From Thalassotalea sp. PS06 (lineage in GTDB: Bacteria > Pseudomonadota > Gammaproteobacteria > Enterobacterales > Alteromonadaceae), in the NCBI RefSeq assembly GCF_007197775.1, contig NZ_CP041638.1, positions 1,364,001 to 1,428,000 of the forward strand: 64,000 nt of DNA, written 5' to 3'. How positions within the stretch are numbered: position 1 is the first letter of the stretch; each line of letters opens with the position of its first letter. Below are positions 1 through 7,648 of this stretch, piece after piece. Below the pieces are notes generated by a model. The model was not told where the DNA came from. It was given only the letters and a program-made list of their open reading frames with translations, and did no database searches. The position numbers were made by a program, and so were the translations under genes.

Positions 1-874
1 AAGTGGTATCTGGTTTATTGGTGGCGACCAAACCTTAATTACTAAAGTGCTACTCAACAACGATGGTTCCGACACCAAAGTGTTACAGCAGATTCGTAAG
101 GTGTTCGAGAGCGGTACAACTATCGGCGGTACCAGCGCTGGGGCAGCAATTATGTCGAACATTATGATTGCTGGTGGTAACAGCCAGGGCGCGCTATTTT
201 CAGGCTTTAAACATGAATATACCAGCATGGATGAGCAGGAATACGGCCCGGCGGCTACCACAAAGGGGCTAGGGTTTTTCAAAGATGGAATTATCGATCA
301 GCACTTTGATCGCAAAGGTCGTCTCGGTCGTTTGCTCGTTACTCTGCTGAACGAACCAGAGTACGGACTTGGCTTCGGTGTTGATGAAGGCACGGCGATG
401 ATCGTTGATGGCAGCAGTATTAACGTTATTGGGGAAGGGGGCGTTACTATTGTTGATGTCGAAAATGTTACCGGCTATCAGACAGGAACCTTTCCGGTTA
501 AAGCCAACAATATTCGCCTGAGCTTCTTGCAACCTGGTGATAGCTACGATTTAACCTCGGGTAAATTAACCAAACGCCAAGGGGCTTATGAAACGGTCTC
601 TAAAGAATATTTTAATGTACCGGAGCAAAGTATTTCCGGTTTGGTTAACGCCAATCGTAATCTCTACCAATTTATCGGTTATGACCTGTTAGACAACAAA
701 GCCACAAACCAGGTGTCTTCCTGGTTAATCGATGGCGATAAGGCCATCAAGATGACCTTTAGTCAGGATGAGAAAAGCCAGGGTTATTGGAATACCGATG
801 TAACTGCCGATGTCTATAGTTTTGAAAACGTGAAAATGGATATTCAACCGTTGAAAATCCGTATTTCGGAATAA
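1..874 (+). CDS. Cyanophycinase-like S51 peptidase, 5' end missing
   Basis: The frame is open from base 2, so the gene begins before the window; the GTG at 47 is internal. The visible part starts with the GIWFIGGDQ block typical of cyanophycinases, followed by GGTSAGAA, the nucleophile elbow carrying the catalytic serine of peptidase family S51. DQHFDRKGRLGRLL and GFGVDEGTAMIV are further cyanophycinase signatures. Family members cleave beta-aspartyl-arginine bonds of cyanophycin or related isopeptides. No cyanophycin synthetase or isoaspartyl dipeptidase is in the window, so the substrate is open. The export signal, if any, would lie upstream of the edge. A strong hairpin follows the stop codon. 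Confidence 0.85.
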   Translation, partial: SGIWFIGGDQTLITKVLLNNDGSDTKVLQQIRKVFESGTTIGGTSAGAAIMSNIMIAGGNSQGALFSGFKHEYTSMDEQEYGPAATTKGLGFFKDGIIDQHFDRKGRLGRLLVTLLNEPEYGLGFGVDEGTAMIVDGSSINVIGEGGVTIVDVENVTGYQTGTFPVKANNIRLSFLQPGDSYDLTSGKLTKRQGAYETVSKEYFNVPEQSISGLVNANRNLYQFIGYDLLDNKATNQVSSWLIDGDKAIKMTFSQDEKSQGYWNTDVTADVYSFENVKMDIQPLKIRISE

Positions 875-918
875 GTTCGGAATAAGTAAGAAAAGTTATG
901 AGCCAAGGCTTTTGCGAT

Positions 919-953
919 AAAGGATGTTTCTGCAGCACGAAGAAACATCCTTT
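919..953. terminator. Bidirectional hairpin terminator
   Basis: A near-perfect inverted repeat, AAAGGATGTTTCT ... AGAAACATCCTTT, with a short loop. It lies between the convergent cyanophycinase-like and sugar dehydrogenase genes, so it could stop transcription from both sides. The T tract is short on both strands. Confidence 0.7.
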
Positions 954-966
954 CCCCTAATCTTGA

Positions 967-2085
967 TTAATCGGCTTCAATCAACAGAAGTTTGGCATCT
1001 TTACCATCGGTTAGGACCGCGACATTACCATCTTCTGTCACCAATACATCTCTTAGGCGTCCAGTCACTTCCGGGAATACCTGGTATTGAGAAAACTTAC
1101 CATTGGCTAAATCAACCGCATAAAGCTTGCGGTCTACCAATGTGGTGATTAAGGCATGTTCTTGCAGGGACGCAAAGCCATTGTCAGCAGAGCCATAGTA
1201 GGCCATTCCCGAAGGAGCAATTGAAGGTGTCCAATCAACAACTGGCTTTTGCATACCGTCATACTCGGTGAATGGAGAAATACGCGCTTGCGAGTAATCT
1301 TTTCCATAGGTGATAACCGGCCAGCCATAGTTGGTGCCTGGGGTTAAGTAATTTAATTCGTCGCCACCTGCCGGGCCATGCTCATGGCTGACAATTTGTT
1401 TGCTATCGTAATCATAAATCAGCCCTTGAGTATTCCGGTGGCCAATCGAGAAAACCGCATGAGCGGTTGGGTTTTCATCATCAATAAAAGGGTTATCTTT
1501 GGGAATACTGCCATCTAGATTTATCCGCAATACTTTACCAAGTTGAGAGCTTGGAACCTGAGCCTGTTCACGGTAATCAAAACCATCGCCACTTGTGAAT
1601 AATAGGGTATTGTCCGGAAGAATAAGCGCACGACCCGCATAGTGTTGAGGGGTACCTTTATCTGTGGCTACCTGATAAATAATTTCCGGTTTGGAAAATT
1701 TGCCACCGTCAAATGTCGCTTTCGCAATCACCAAGCGGTTGGCTTTTAGCTCTCCCTGGGCGTAAGTAAAAATAACCTCATTTGACTCGGTAAAATCCGG
1801 AGATAACAGGATGTCGAGCAAACCACCTTGGCCTGCGACATATAAACCATCGAGATTGAGGTTAACTCTGGATTGCTCAGGACCTTTAGCAATAACTACA
1901 TGACCGTCTCGTTCGGTGATTAACCAGGTGCCATCCGGCAATGCGACCATACTCCAGGGCGATTGCAGTTCACTGGCGACAGGGGTTATCAGATAATCTT
2001 CATCGGGCAATGCGGAATGAGCGTTCAAGGAAAAGGTGGTAAATATAGACAGTGCTATAAAAGGGATGAATTGTTTAAGCTGCAA
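967..2085 (-). CDS. PQQ-dependent soluble aldose sugar dehydrogenase (YliI/Asd family)
   Basis: A six-bladed beta-propeller dehydrogenase of the glucose/sorbosone dehydrogenase family, which oxidises aldose sugars with PQQ. Typical blocks are SPWSMVALPDGTWLITERDG near the start, GGLLDILLSPDF, HYAGRALILPD, GKVLRINLDGSIP and EHGPAGGDELNYL...NYGWP. A hydrophobic signal sequence (FIPFIALSIFTTFSLNAHSA) indicates periplasmic location. The start is uncertain: the longest frame reaches an ATG at 2163 but would overlap the divergent membrane gene that starts at 2133. A TTG at 2085 just before the signal sequence avoids the overlap and is used here. No PQQ synthesis genes are in the window. Confidence 0.8.
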   Translation of the reverse strand: MQLKQFIPFIALSIFTTFSLNAHSALPDEDYLITPVASELQSPWSMVALPDGTWLITERDGHVVIAKGPEQSRVNLNLDGLYVAGQGGLLDILLSPDFTESNEVIFTYAQGELKANRLVIAKATFDGGKFSKPEIIYQVATDKGTPQHYAGRALILPDNTLLFTSGDGFDYREQAQVPSSQLGKVLRINLDGSIPKDNPFIDDENPTAHAVFSIGHRNTQGLIYDYDSKQIVSHEHGPAGGDELNYLTPGTNYGWPVITYGKDYSQARISPFTEYDGMQKPVVDWTPSIAPSGMAYYGSADNGFASLQEHALITTLVDRKLYAVDLANGKFSQYQVFPEVTGRLRDVLVTEDGNVAVLTDGKDAKLLLIEAD

Positions 2086-2132
2086 GCCTTTGTTAGGGTA
2101 AGAAAAAAACTTTACGTTAAGTTGAGATAAGC

Positions 2133-2579
2133 ATGCAATTTTTGACACGTTTCCTGCTTCCATTTTTAGTTTCTTGGTTGCTTACATTTTCTTTAGCTAG
2201 CTTGTTCCATAGCCAATATGTTGTCAATCAATTAGTTAAGGTTGGCGTGGTAGTCGAATTTGGCGACCGCCTGAATTTAACGTTCGACGATTGGCTGGGG
2301 TTATTACCGACATACGGCACGATAATCGCCGTTGCCTTATTAATAGCTTTTGGTATTGCCGGTTGGATTTCCAAAAAGCTCGAGAATTACAGATTGCCCT
2401 TATTTATCCTGGCTGGAATCGCCGCGTTTATTACGGTATTGCTGGCCATTGAATCCATCATGAATATCAACATTATTGCGGGTGCAAGAGGTTGGGGCTT
2501 CTATGCGCAACTATTGGCAGGTGCTATTGGTGGCTATGTTTTTGCTAGGATGAGTGCGGTTAAATCCGCCGAGAGCTAA
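2133..2579 (+). CDS. Small integral membrane protein, unknown function
   Basis: A 148-residue protein with four predicted membrane helices: residues about 5-25, 58-80, 88-108 and 122-142. The region between helices 1 and 2 (VVVEFGDRLNLTFDDWLGLLP) is the most polar stretch and would face one side of the membrane. No catalytic or metal-binding motif is visible. It is divergent from the sugar dehydrogenase with very little room for a promoter. Function not recognised. Confidence 0.7.
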   Translation: MQFLTRFLLPFLVSWLLTFSLASLFHSQYVVNQLVKVGVVVEFGDRLNLTFDDWLGLLPTYGTIIAVALLIAFGIAGWISKKLENYRLPLFILAGIAAFITVLLAIESIMNINIIAGARGWGFYAQLLAGAIGGYVFARMSAVKSAES

Positions 2580-2622
2580 TTTTCACTAAATGGCACTTTA
2601 GGGCCCCTCAGAAATTAGAAAA

Positions 2623-2925
2623 ATGAAGTTAGCAATCAAAAACATTTTCTTATTGATGACTTTAACAAGTTACTTTGCATCGCTGATCATTTATATACTG
2701 GATCTTCAATATGAGTCAGCTTTAGGCATTGTGGCCTATCTTATAATGGTGTTAACCTCAATCGTTCGCTTTGGAATCGTAAACAACGTATTGTTTGACT
2801 TAATTGGACTGAACATTGGAAACTATAATGTTGTAGTTGGGTTCATAGCATCAATCATTGTAGCGATTTTCGCAGATTACTTATTTCGGCTCTGGTTAAA
2901 CAAAAGTAAGCCTAGTAATTTCTGA
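2623..2925 (+). CDS. Small hydrophobic membrane protein, unknown function
   Basis: A 100-residue protein with three probable membrane helices (residues about 8-27, 33-52 and 65-93) and a basic C-terminal tail. It is more AT-rich than the gene before it. The ribosome binding site is weak. It lies 43 bp after the preceding membrane gene and may be co-transcribed. It is immediately followed by the hairpin-repeat cluster. The length and codon use make it a plausible gene, but no family was recognised. Confidence 0.5.
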   Translation: MKLAIKNIFLLMTLTSYFASLIIYILDLQYESALGIVAYLIMVLTSIVRFGIVNNVLFDLIGLNIGNYNVVVGFIASIIVAIFADYLFRLWLNKSKPSNF

Positions 2926-2990
2926 GTAAGTAATCCGCGGAACATAAAAATGTTTAGCTTTTATATTAGATACTGCTAACAAGCGGCTAT

Positions 2991-3680
2991 TGGCACTGAA
3001 GAGTCATTCGGCCCAAGCCAAGATTCCCTGTAGTATCAGGGAATGACGCAAGGGTTTTTGCTTTTTACTCGAAGCGACGTTTTTTTTAGCGGGTACAGAA
3101 TTTCGGTTCCAGACAAATTCTGCATACCAACGTCCATGTCGGTAACCCGGAACAATCTTTGATTGTGTACTCGAAGTGACGTTTTCCGTCACGTACCCGG
3201 AGTATCGTTTGCGATACGTACTCAGGGAGTTTTAACTCCCGCTTGTGGCACACTAGAGACATTCGGCTCCAGCTAAGATTCCCTGTAGTATCAGGGAATG
3301 ACGCAAGGGTTTTTGCTTTTTACTCGAAGCGACGTTTTTTGTCGCGGGTACAGAATTTCGGTTCCAGACAAATTCTGCATACCAACGTCCATGTCGGTAA
3401 CCCGGAACAATCTTCGATTGTGTACTCGGAGTGGCGCTTTCTGCCACGTTCTAGGAGTATCGTTTACGATACGTACTAAGGGAGTTTTAACTCCCGCTTG
3501 TGGCACATCAGAGACGCTCGCCCATTAACTTAGATACCGTGCAGAGTCACGGTATGACTCAAGTTTTTTGCTTTTTTCTCGGAGCAGCGTGTGCTAGGAG
3601 CTGATAACACCAGCGTGCTAAGAGTGGCGTTTTCTGCAACGTACTATGAACAATCTTTGATTGTGTACTCGGCGTTTCGC
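2991..3680. repeat. Tandem 255-bp repeats made of short hairpins (three copies, third degenerate)
   Basis: Copies start with TGGCAC at 2991, 3246 and 3501, an exact 255-bp period; the third is diverged and ends against the stop codon of the GGDEF-EAL gene. Each unit is a chain of inverted repeats: ATTCCCTG...CAGGGAAT, GCGAC...GTCGC, a longer AGAATTT...AAATTCT, ACAATC-TTT-GATTGT, GTGACG...CGTCAC, GTATCG-TTTG-CGATAC and GGGAGTT-TT-AACTCCC. The last several are separated by a near-constant linker GTACYCGGA/GTACTCGAA. Related sequence recurs at 49860-49995. Short open frames across these repeats follow the repeat period and are not credible genes. Confidence 0.9.
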
Positions 3681-5588
3681 TTAGATACCTTCAGGCTTAC
3701 CTATGTAATAGCCTTGGCAACCATCTACCAGAATTTCATCAAAGGTATGTTTTTCTTCCTGAGTTTCCACACCCTCAGCCAATACTTTGATGCTCATACG
3801 ATGCGCTAAATCAATCATCAGACGCAAGAAGTATTGGTTATTCTTATCGTTTTCGATGTTGCGGGTATAACTGCCATCCATCTTAATGAAATCAGGCGAT
3901 AGCTCTCTAAAGAACTTAAACGAGGTAATACCAACGCCAAAATGTTCGACACATACTTTCGCACCAACACGATGGACCATGTTGATAAAGTAGATACTGT
4001 CCTTAACATTTTGCTGTAAACCAAATTCACTTACCTCGAACACTAAGCGTTGGCTAATGTCTTTGTCTTTTAACAGGCGTCTCTCAAGCCAAATAATAAA
4101 GTGCTCATCATGGATAGAGCGAGAGCTCAGGTTAATACCAAAAGATTGCTCAGTCAGGTTCTTTTTGCGTATCTCAGATAACGCGGTTTCGATAACCAAC
4201 CGGTCGATCAGAATAATTTTATCGAGTTTCTCCGCCATGGCGATAAACGACGCGGTTGGCATTTGTTCACCTGCGGTATTGGTAAAACGTGCCAGGATTT
4301 CATGGTAGATTCGATTGTTACGGGCATTTGGCTGAATCAACTGAGTTAGCAGTGAAACATTCTGATGCTCGATAACGTAGTCGATTTCCTTGCCCCAACT
4401 CTGACTACCGTAGCCCATGGCATTGCTGTCATCCATTTTCTCATAGGATTGGATATACCAGGAATTCTTGTGTTTGGTTTCAGCAATACTGATTGCCGTA
4501 TCTGCCAGCGCTAGTAATTCCCCTAGTGGACGATCAATTTCAAAATTAACAATACCGGTGTAGGCGACGGAATCAATATCAGCGAGTACCTGATATTCAT
4601 TAAACAATCCCGTTAACTCATCGGCATAGGTTTGAGAGGCTTTCAAGGTAATGTTGGGAATAAAGGTCGCGAAATCAGAACCATTAAGGCGGAACAGTGA
4701 TGCGCCCTCAATATTCTTGATTTGTCGTTGCAGAATATTTGCTACCTGACACAGGTAACGGTCACCTTCCTGATAGCCATGCACCTTATTCAGAATTCTT
4801 AACTCGGTACAGCGAGTGATGAAAAGTACTCCAAAACTGCTGCCGCGAGTGTGCTTAGCGTACGCAGCGAAGAACTCGGCAAAGCTGTTACGATTAGACA
4901 AACCGGTAAGAGGGTCCACATACGCAGTCTGCTTTAATTCTTCAGTTTTTGATACTTTGGTGGTAATGAACTCTTTCAACTGCTGAATGGTAGTGTTCAC
5001 TTCGTTAAAAGCACTCGGCAACTGGAACTGTTCGATATCCTGTTGGTTATTGATCGCCTGTTTGATTTCTTCGGAGATCATACTGGAAATCTTTTCCGAT
5101 GCTTTACGATTGGCACGGACAGTCATCCGGGATGTAAGAAAAGTACCGACAATCACCATAAAGATGGTTACCAGAAGAATGAAAATGCTCAGGGTATTAA
5201 ACCAACTGATTAGCTCATCCTGATTTAAGCGATAACTTACTTTCGCGGTTAATGGTTTCGCGGTGATCGTATGCAGATCATCGGCATGTAACCAACTTGC
5301 CAGAGTTGCATAGGCTATTTTACGTTTGCTAAATGTGCCAACGTCATTTTTCGCCTGATCACGAACCGACAAATAGTCGTAATCGTAAGTATTATGTAGA
5401 GTCGTAGAGAAACGCTCTAATTCAGAGCCTTGGAATGTAATAGCATGGGTCAGAATCTGCGCTCTGTGCTGTTGATGTTGGTGATCAATGAAACCCTGAA
5501 GCCCAGTAAGGCTTAGGGTAAAAAATCCTATGAGAAAGATAACGGCAAAGATGATGTTTTTTGCCAAAATTTTTGCAACTGTCGACAT
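3681..5588 (-). CDS. LapD-type membrane receptor with degenerate GGDEF and EAL domains
   Basis: A 635-residue inner-membrane protein: helix 11-31, periplasmic LapD/MoxY-like domain about 32-125, helix 127-149, a HAMP-like linker, GGDEF domain about 220-380 and EAL domain about 400-630. The cyclase signature reads NGSDF (302-306) instead of GGDEF. The phosphodiesterase motif reads EIL (430-432) instead of EAL, and the metal-binding DDFG is EHFG (548-551). Both activities are therefore probably lost, while c-di-GMP binding by the EAL domain may remain, as in LapD. Known LapD proteins control the periplasmic protease LapG and adhesin release; no lapG or adhesin is nearby. The 3' end touches the hairpin repeats, and no separate terminator is evident. 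Confidence 0.85.
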   Translation of the reverse strand: MSTVAKILAKNIIFAVIFLIGFFTLSLTGLQGFIDHQHQQHRAQILTHAITFQGSELERFSTTLHNTYDYDYLSVRDQAKNDVGTFSKRKIAYATLASWLHADDLHTITAKPLTAKVSYRLNQDELISWFNTLSIFILLVTIFMVIVGTFLTSRMTVRANRKASEKISSMISEEIKQAINNQQDIEQFQLPSAFNEVNTTIQQLKEFITTKVSKTEELKQTAYVDPLTGLSNRNSFAEFFAAYAKHTRGSSFGVLFITRCTELRILNKVHGYQEGDRYLCQVANILQRQIKNIEGASLFRLNGSDFATFIPNITLKASQTYADELTGLFNEYQVLADIDSVAYTGIVNFEIDRPLGELLALADTAISIAETKHKNSWYIQSYEKMDDSNAMGYGSQSWGKEIDYVIEHQNVSLLTQLIQPNARNNRIYHEILARFTNTAGEQMPTASFIAMAEKLDKIILIDRLVIETALSEIRKKNLTEQSFGINLSSRSIHDEHFIIWLERRLLKDKDISQRLVFEVSEFGLQQNVKDSIYFINMVHRVGAKVCVEHFGVGITSFKFFRELSPDFIKMDGSYTRNIENDKNNQYFLRLMIDLAHRMSIKVLAEGVETQEEKHTFDEILVDGCQGYYIGKPEGI

Positions 5589-6079
5589 GCGAAAATTCCC
5601 CAGTTAGTATTATTTCCCAGTCCTTTACAAATAGTCAGTACTGACTTTTCGCTTCAAGATCCTACGATACGGTTATTATTCGTTCAATGCAATATTGACG
5701 TGTGAATTCGTTATCGAGGAATTTAAGTAACTAACTATAATTTCAAAGATTTCCTGAATATTTGAGCGGCGGAAGGCTGACGCTATCTGGTGCGGCATAC
5801 AAGCTAACCTCCTGAGTATCTGTTTTCACTGCTTTGCGCTTTCGCGAAATTCCGTCAATATTTTATTACGAGTCAACAGCATAATGCTTAGCTATACCTT
5901 ATAACCAAGAATTAGAGGCAACGGCCATCATCTCACCTGCACTAGCATACTGAAAACGTAATATGATTGAATCCAATTTAGATTAAAATGCGCGCCCAGC
6001 TTTTATTTGCGAAGTGTTTAATTAAGCTGTTATTTTATCTACAATTAACTTTCTTAACGAATAATCAGGTTTTCCAATA
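5589..6079. other. Divergent intergenic region, no gene seen
   Basis: A 491-bp region between the divergent LapD-type gene and dgkA. It should hold promoters for both. I see no RNA gene, long inverted repeat or recognised operator, and no open frame of credible composition. Confidence 0.5.
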
Positions 6080-6475
6080 ATGACAACACCCAGTGAACCT
6101 GCGGCAAAGCCAAATGGTCAGGGCATCATGCGCATTTATCGCGCCTTCTTCTGTTCTATGCAAGGGTTTCGAGATGCCTTTAAATATGAAGCGGCATTTC
6201 GCCAGGAATTATTGCTTGTTATCATTATGTTGCCGTTCAGCTTTGTTCTGGCAACATCGCTAGAAAACTGGCTAGCGATGGTTTTTAGTTTGATCTTTTT
6301 GTTGTTTGCCGAGTTAATTAATTCGGCGCTAGAAGCATTAGCAGATAAGGTATGTACCGAACATGATCCGCTGATTGGCCGTTGCAAAGACATCGGTTCG
6401 GCCTTAGTGTTCGTGGCGTTTATCTGGTTGCTTGTGCTTTGGGGCACGAATTTGTATTTATTTTTAATGTCGTAA
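6080..6475 (+). CDS. dgkA: Diacylglycerol kinase
   Basis: A 131-residue integral membrane kinase that phosphorylates diacylglycerol to phosphatidic acid, recycling lipid released by membrane-derived glycan synthesis. The family core is clear: YEAAFRQE on the first amphipathic helix, then AELINSALEALADKV, which matches the active-site helix (ExxNSAIE) of E. coli DgkA, and GRCKDIGSALV with the conserved K-D-x-GSA block. Three membrane helices follow the usual plan. The N-terminus is about ten residues longer than in E. coli. The next gene starts 64 bp downstream. Confidence 0.95.
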   Translation: MTTPSEPAAKPNGQGIMRIYRAFFCSMQGFRDAFKYEAAFRQELLLVIIMLPFSFVLATSLENWLAMVFSLIFLLFAELINSALEALADKVCTEHDPLIGRCKDIGSALVFVAFIWLLVLWGTNLYLFLMS

Positions 6476-6539
6476 TTTTTACTAACTTAAATCCCGGGAG
6501 AAACGAATTGCACACTGACGGATTAACGGCTGCTAACTG

Positions 6540-7610
6540 ATGACTTTATTGATTGTTTATTTGTGTATCGCCATTGGCGTATCCTTTCTGTGCTCAATCC
6601 TTGAAGCTGTACTTTTATCGATTACCCCGAGCTATGTTGCTGAATTGCAACAAAAAAAGGCTCGTGGTTATCAGCAGCTGACACAAGCAAAACAAAAGCT
6701 TGATCAATCGATTTCCAGTATTCTTATTTTGAACACCTTTGCCCACACCATGGGGGCGGCTGGTGTTGGCTCCCAGGCACTGCAGGTGTTTGGAGAAAAA
6801 TGGGAAACGTTAATAGCATTTTTACTGACGCTGGCGATTTTATACCTCTCAGAAATTATTCCGAAAACCATTGGTGCCCATTACTGGCGAGCGTTAGCGA
6901 TCCCTGCAGCCATTATCATCAACTTTCTGGTTAAACTCGTGTATCCATTGGTTTGGATCTCCGGGTTTCTGACTCGTTTGTTCAGTAGTAAACATAAACA
7001 ACCAGCAATTTCTCGTGAAGAAGTGGTTGCGATTACATCCCTTGGCCACAAAGGAGGGACAATCGCGACCCAGGAAAGCCAGCTTGTGCAAAATATCCTT
7101 ATGCTGCGCGATGCCAAGGCTGCAGATATTCTGACGCCTCGAAGTGTTGTACACGCGCTGAGTGAAGACACCACAGTGGCTGAGGCTTTAGCTTCGCCCC
7201 AGACCGAGTTTTTCACTCGGATACCGGTTTATCAGGACAGTATCGATAATATAACCGGCGTTATCATTAAAAATGGGTTGTATGAGTCTGAGCGAAATGG
7301 GCAACCCGATGTGGCGCTTCGCGAGCTGGCAATGCCAGTGCATCGAATATCGGAAAGTTTTCCGGTTCTGAATTTGGTCGATCTGTTCTTAAAGCGTCAG
7401 GAACATTTGTTTTTAGTGGAAGACCATTTTGGCCAAACCGCAGGCATCGTCACTTTAGAGGATGCTATAGAGACCATTTTGGGGCGCGAAATTGTCGATG
7501 AAACCGATTCGGTAGAAGACTTACAAATGCTTGCTAAAGCAAATTACCGAAGTCGTTTGAAAGCCAAGTTTAATAAAGTAAACGATCCAGGTTCGGACAA
7601 AGAGGAGTAA
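6540..7610 (+). CDS. CNNM/CorB-like membrane protein with CBS domains
   Basis: A 356-residue protein with an N-terminal DUF21/CNNM domain of three to four membrane helices (about 1-140) and a cytosolic CBS pair (about 190-325). Family features include the early SFLCSILEAVLLSITPSYV segment, YLSEIIPKTIGAHYW, and the CBS motifs DAKAADILTPRSVV and DHFGQTAGIVTLEDAIETILG. Relatives are annotated as hemolysin C-like, but those characterised are Mg2+ (or Co2+) transporters or efflux regulators. The C-terminal CorC_HlyC domain seen in longer members is absent. It probably shares a transcript with dgkA. Confidence 0.85.
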   Translation: MTLLIVYLCIAIGVSFLCSILEAVLLSITPSYVAELQQKKARGYQQLTQAKQKLDQSISSILILNTFAHTMGAAGVGSQALQVFGEKWETLIAFLLTLAILYLSEIIPKTIGAHYWRALAIPAAIIINFLVKLVYPLVWISGFLTRLFSSKHKQPAISREEVVAITSLGHKGGTIATQESQLVQNILMLRDAKAADILTPRSVVHALSEDTTVAEALASPQTEFFTRIPVYQDSIDNITGVIIKNGLYESERNGQPDVALRELAMPVHRISESFPVLNLVDLFLKRQEHLFLVEDHFGQTAGIVTLEDAIETILGREIVDETDSVEDLQMLAKANYRSRLKAKFNKVNDPGSDKEE

Positions 7611-7648
7611 TTGTTAAGAGTGGCCTCTTTACTTAAGGTGCTTTTCAG

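Noticed and set aside
3004..3528. Short open frames on both strands across the 255-bp repeats
   Set aside because: They recur with the repeat period, have no SD and encode repeat-derived sequence, so they are not genes.
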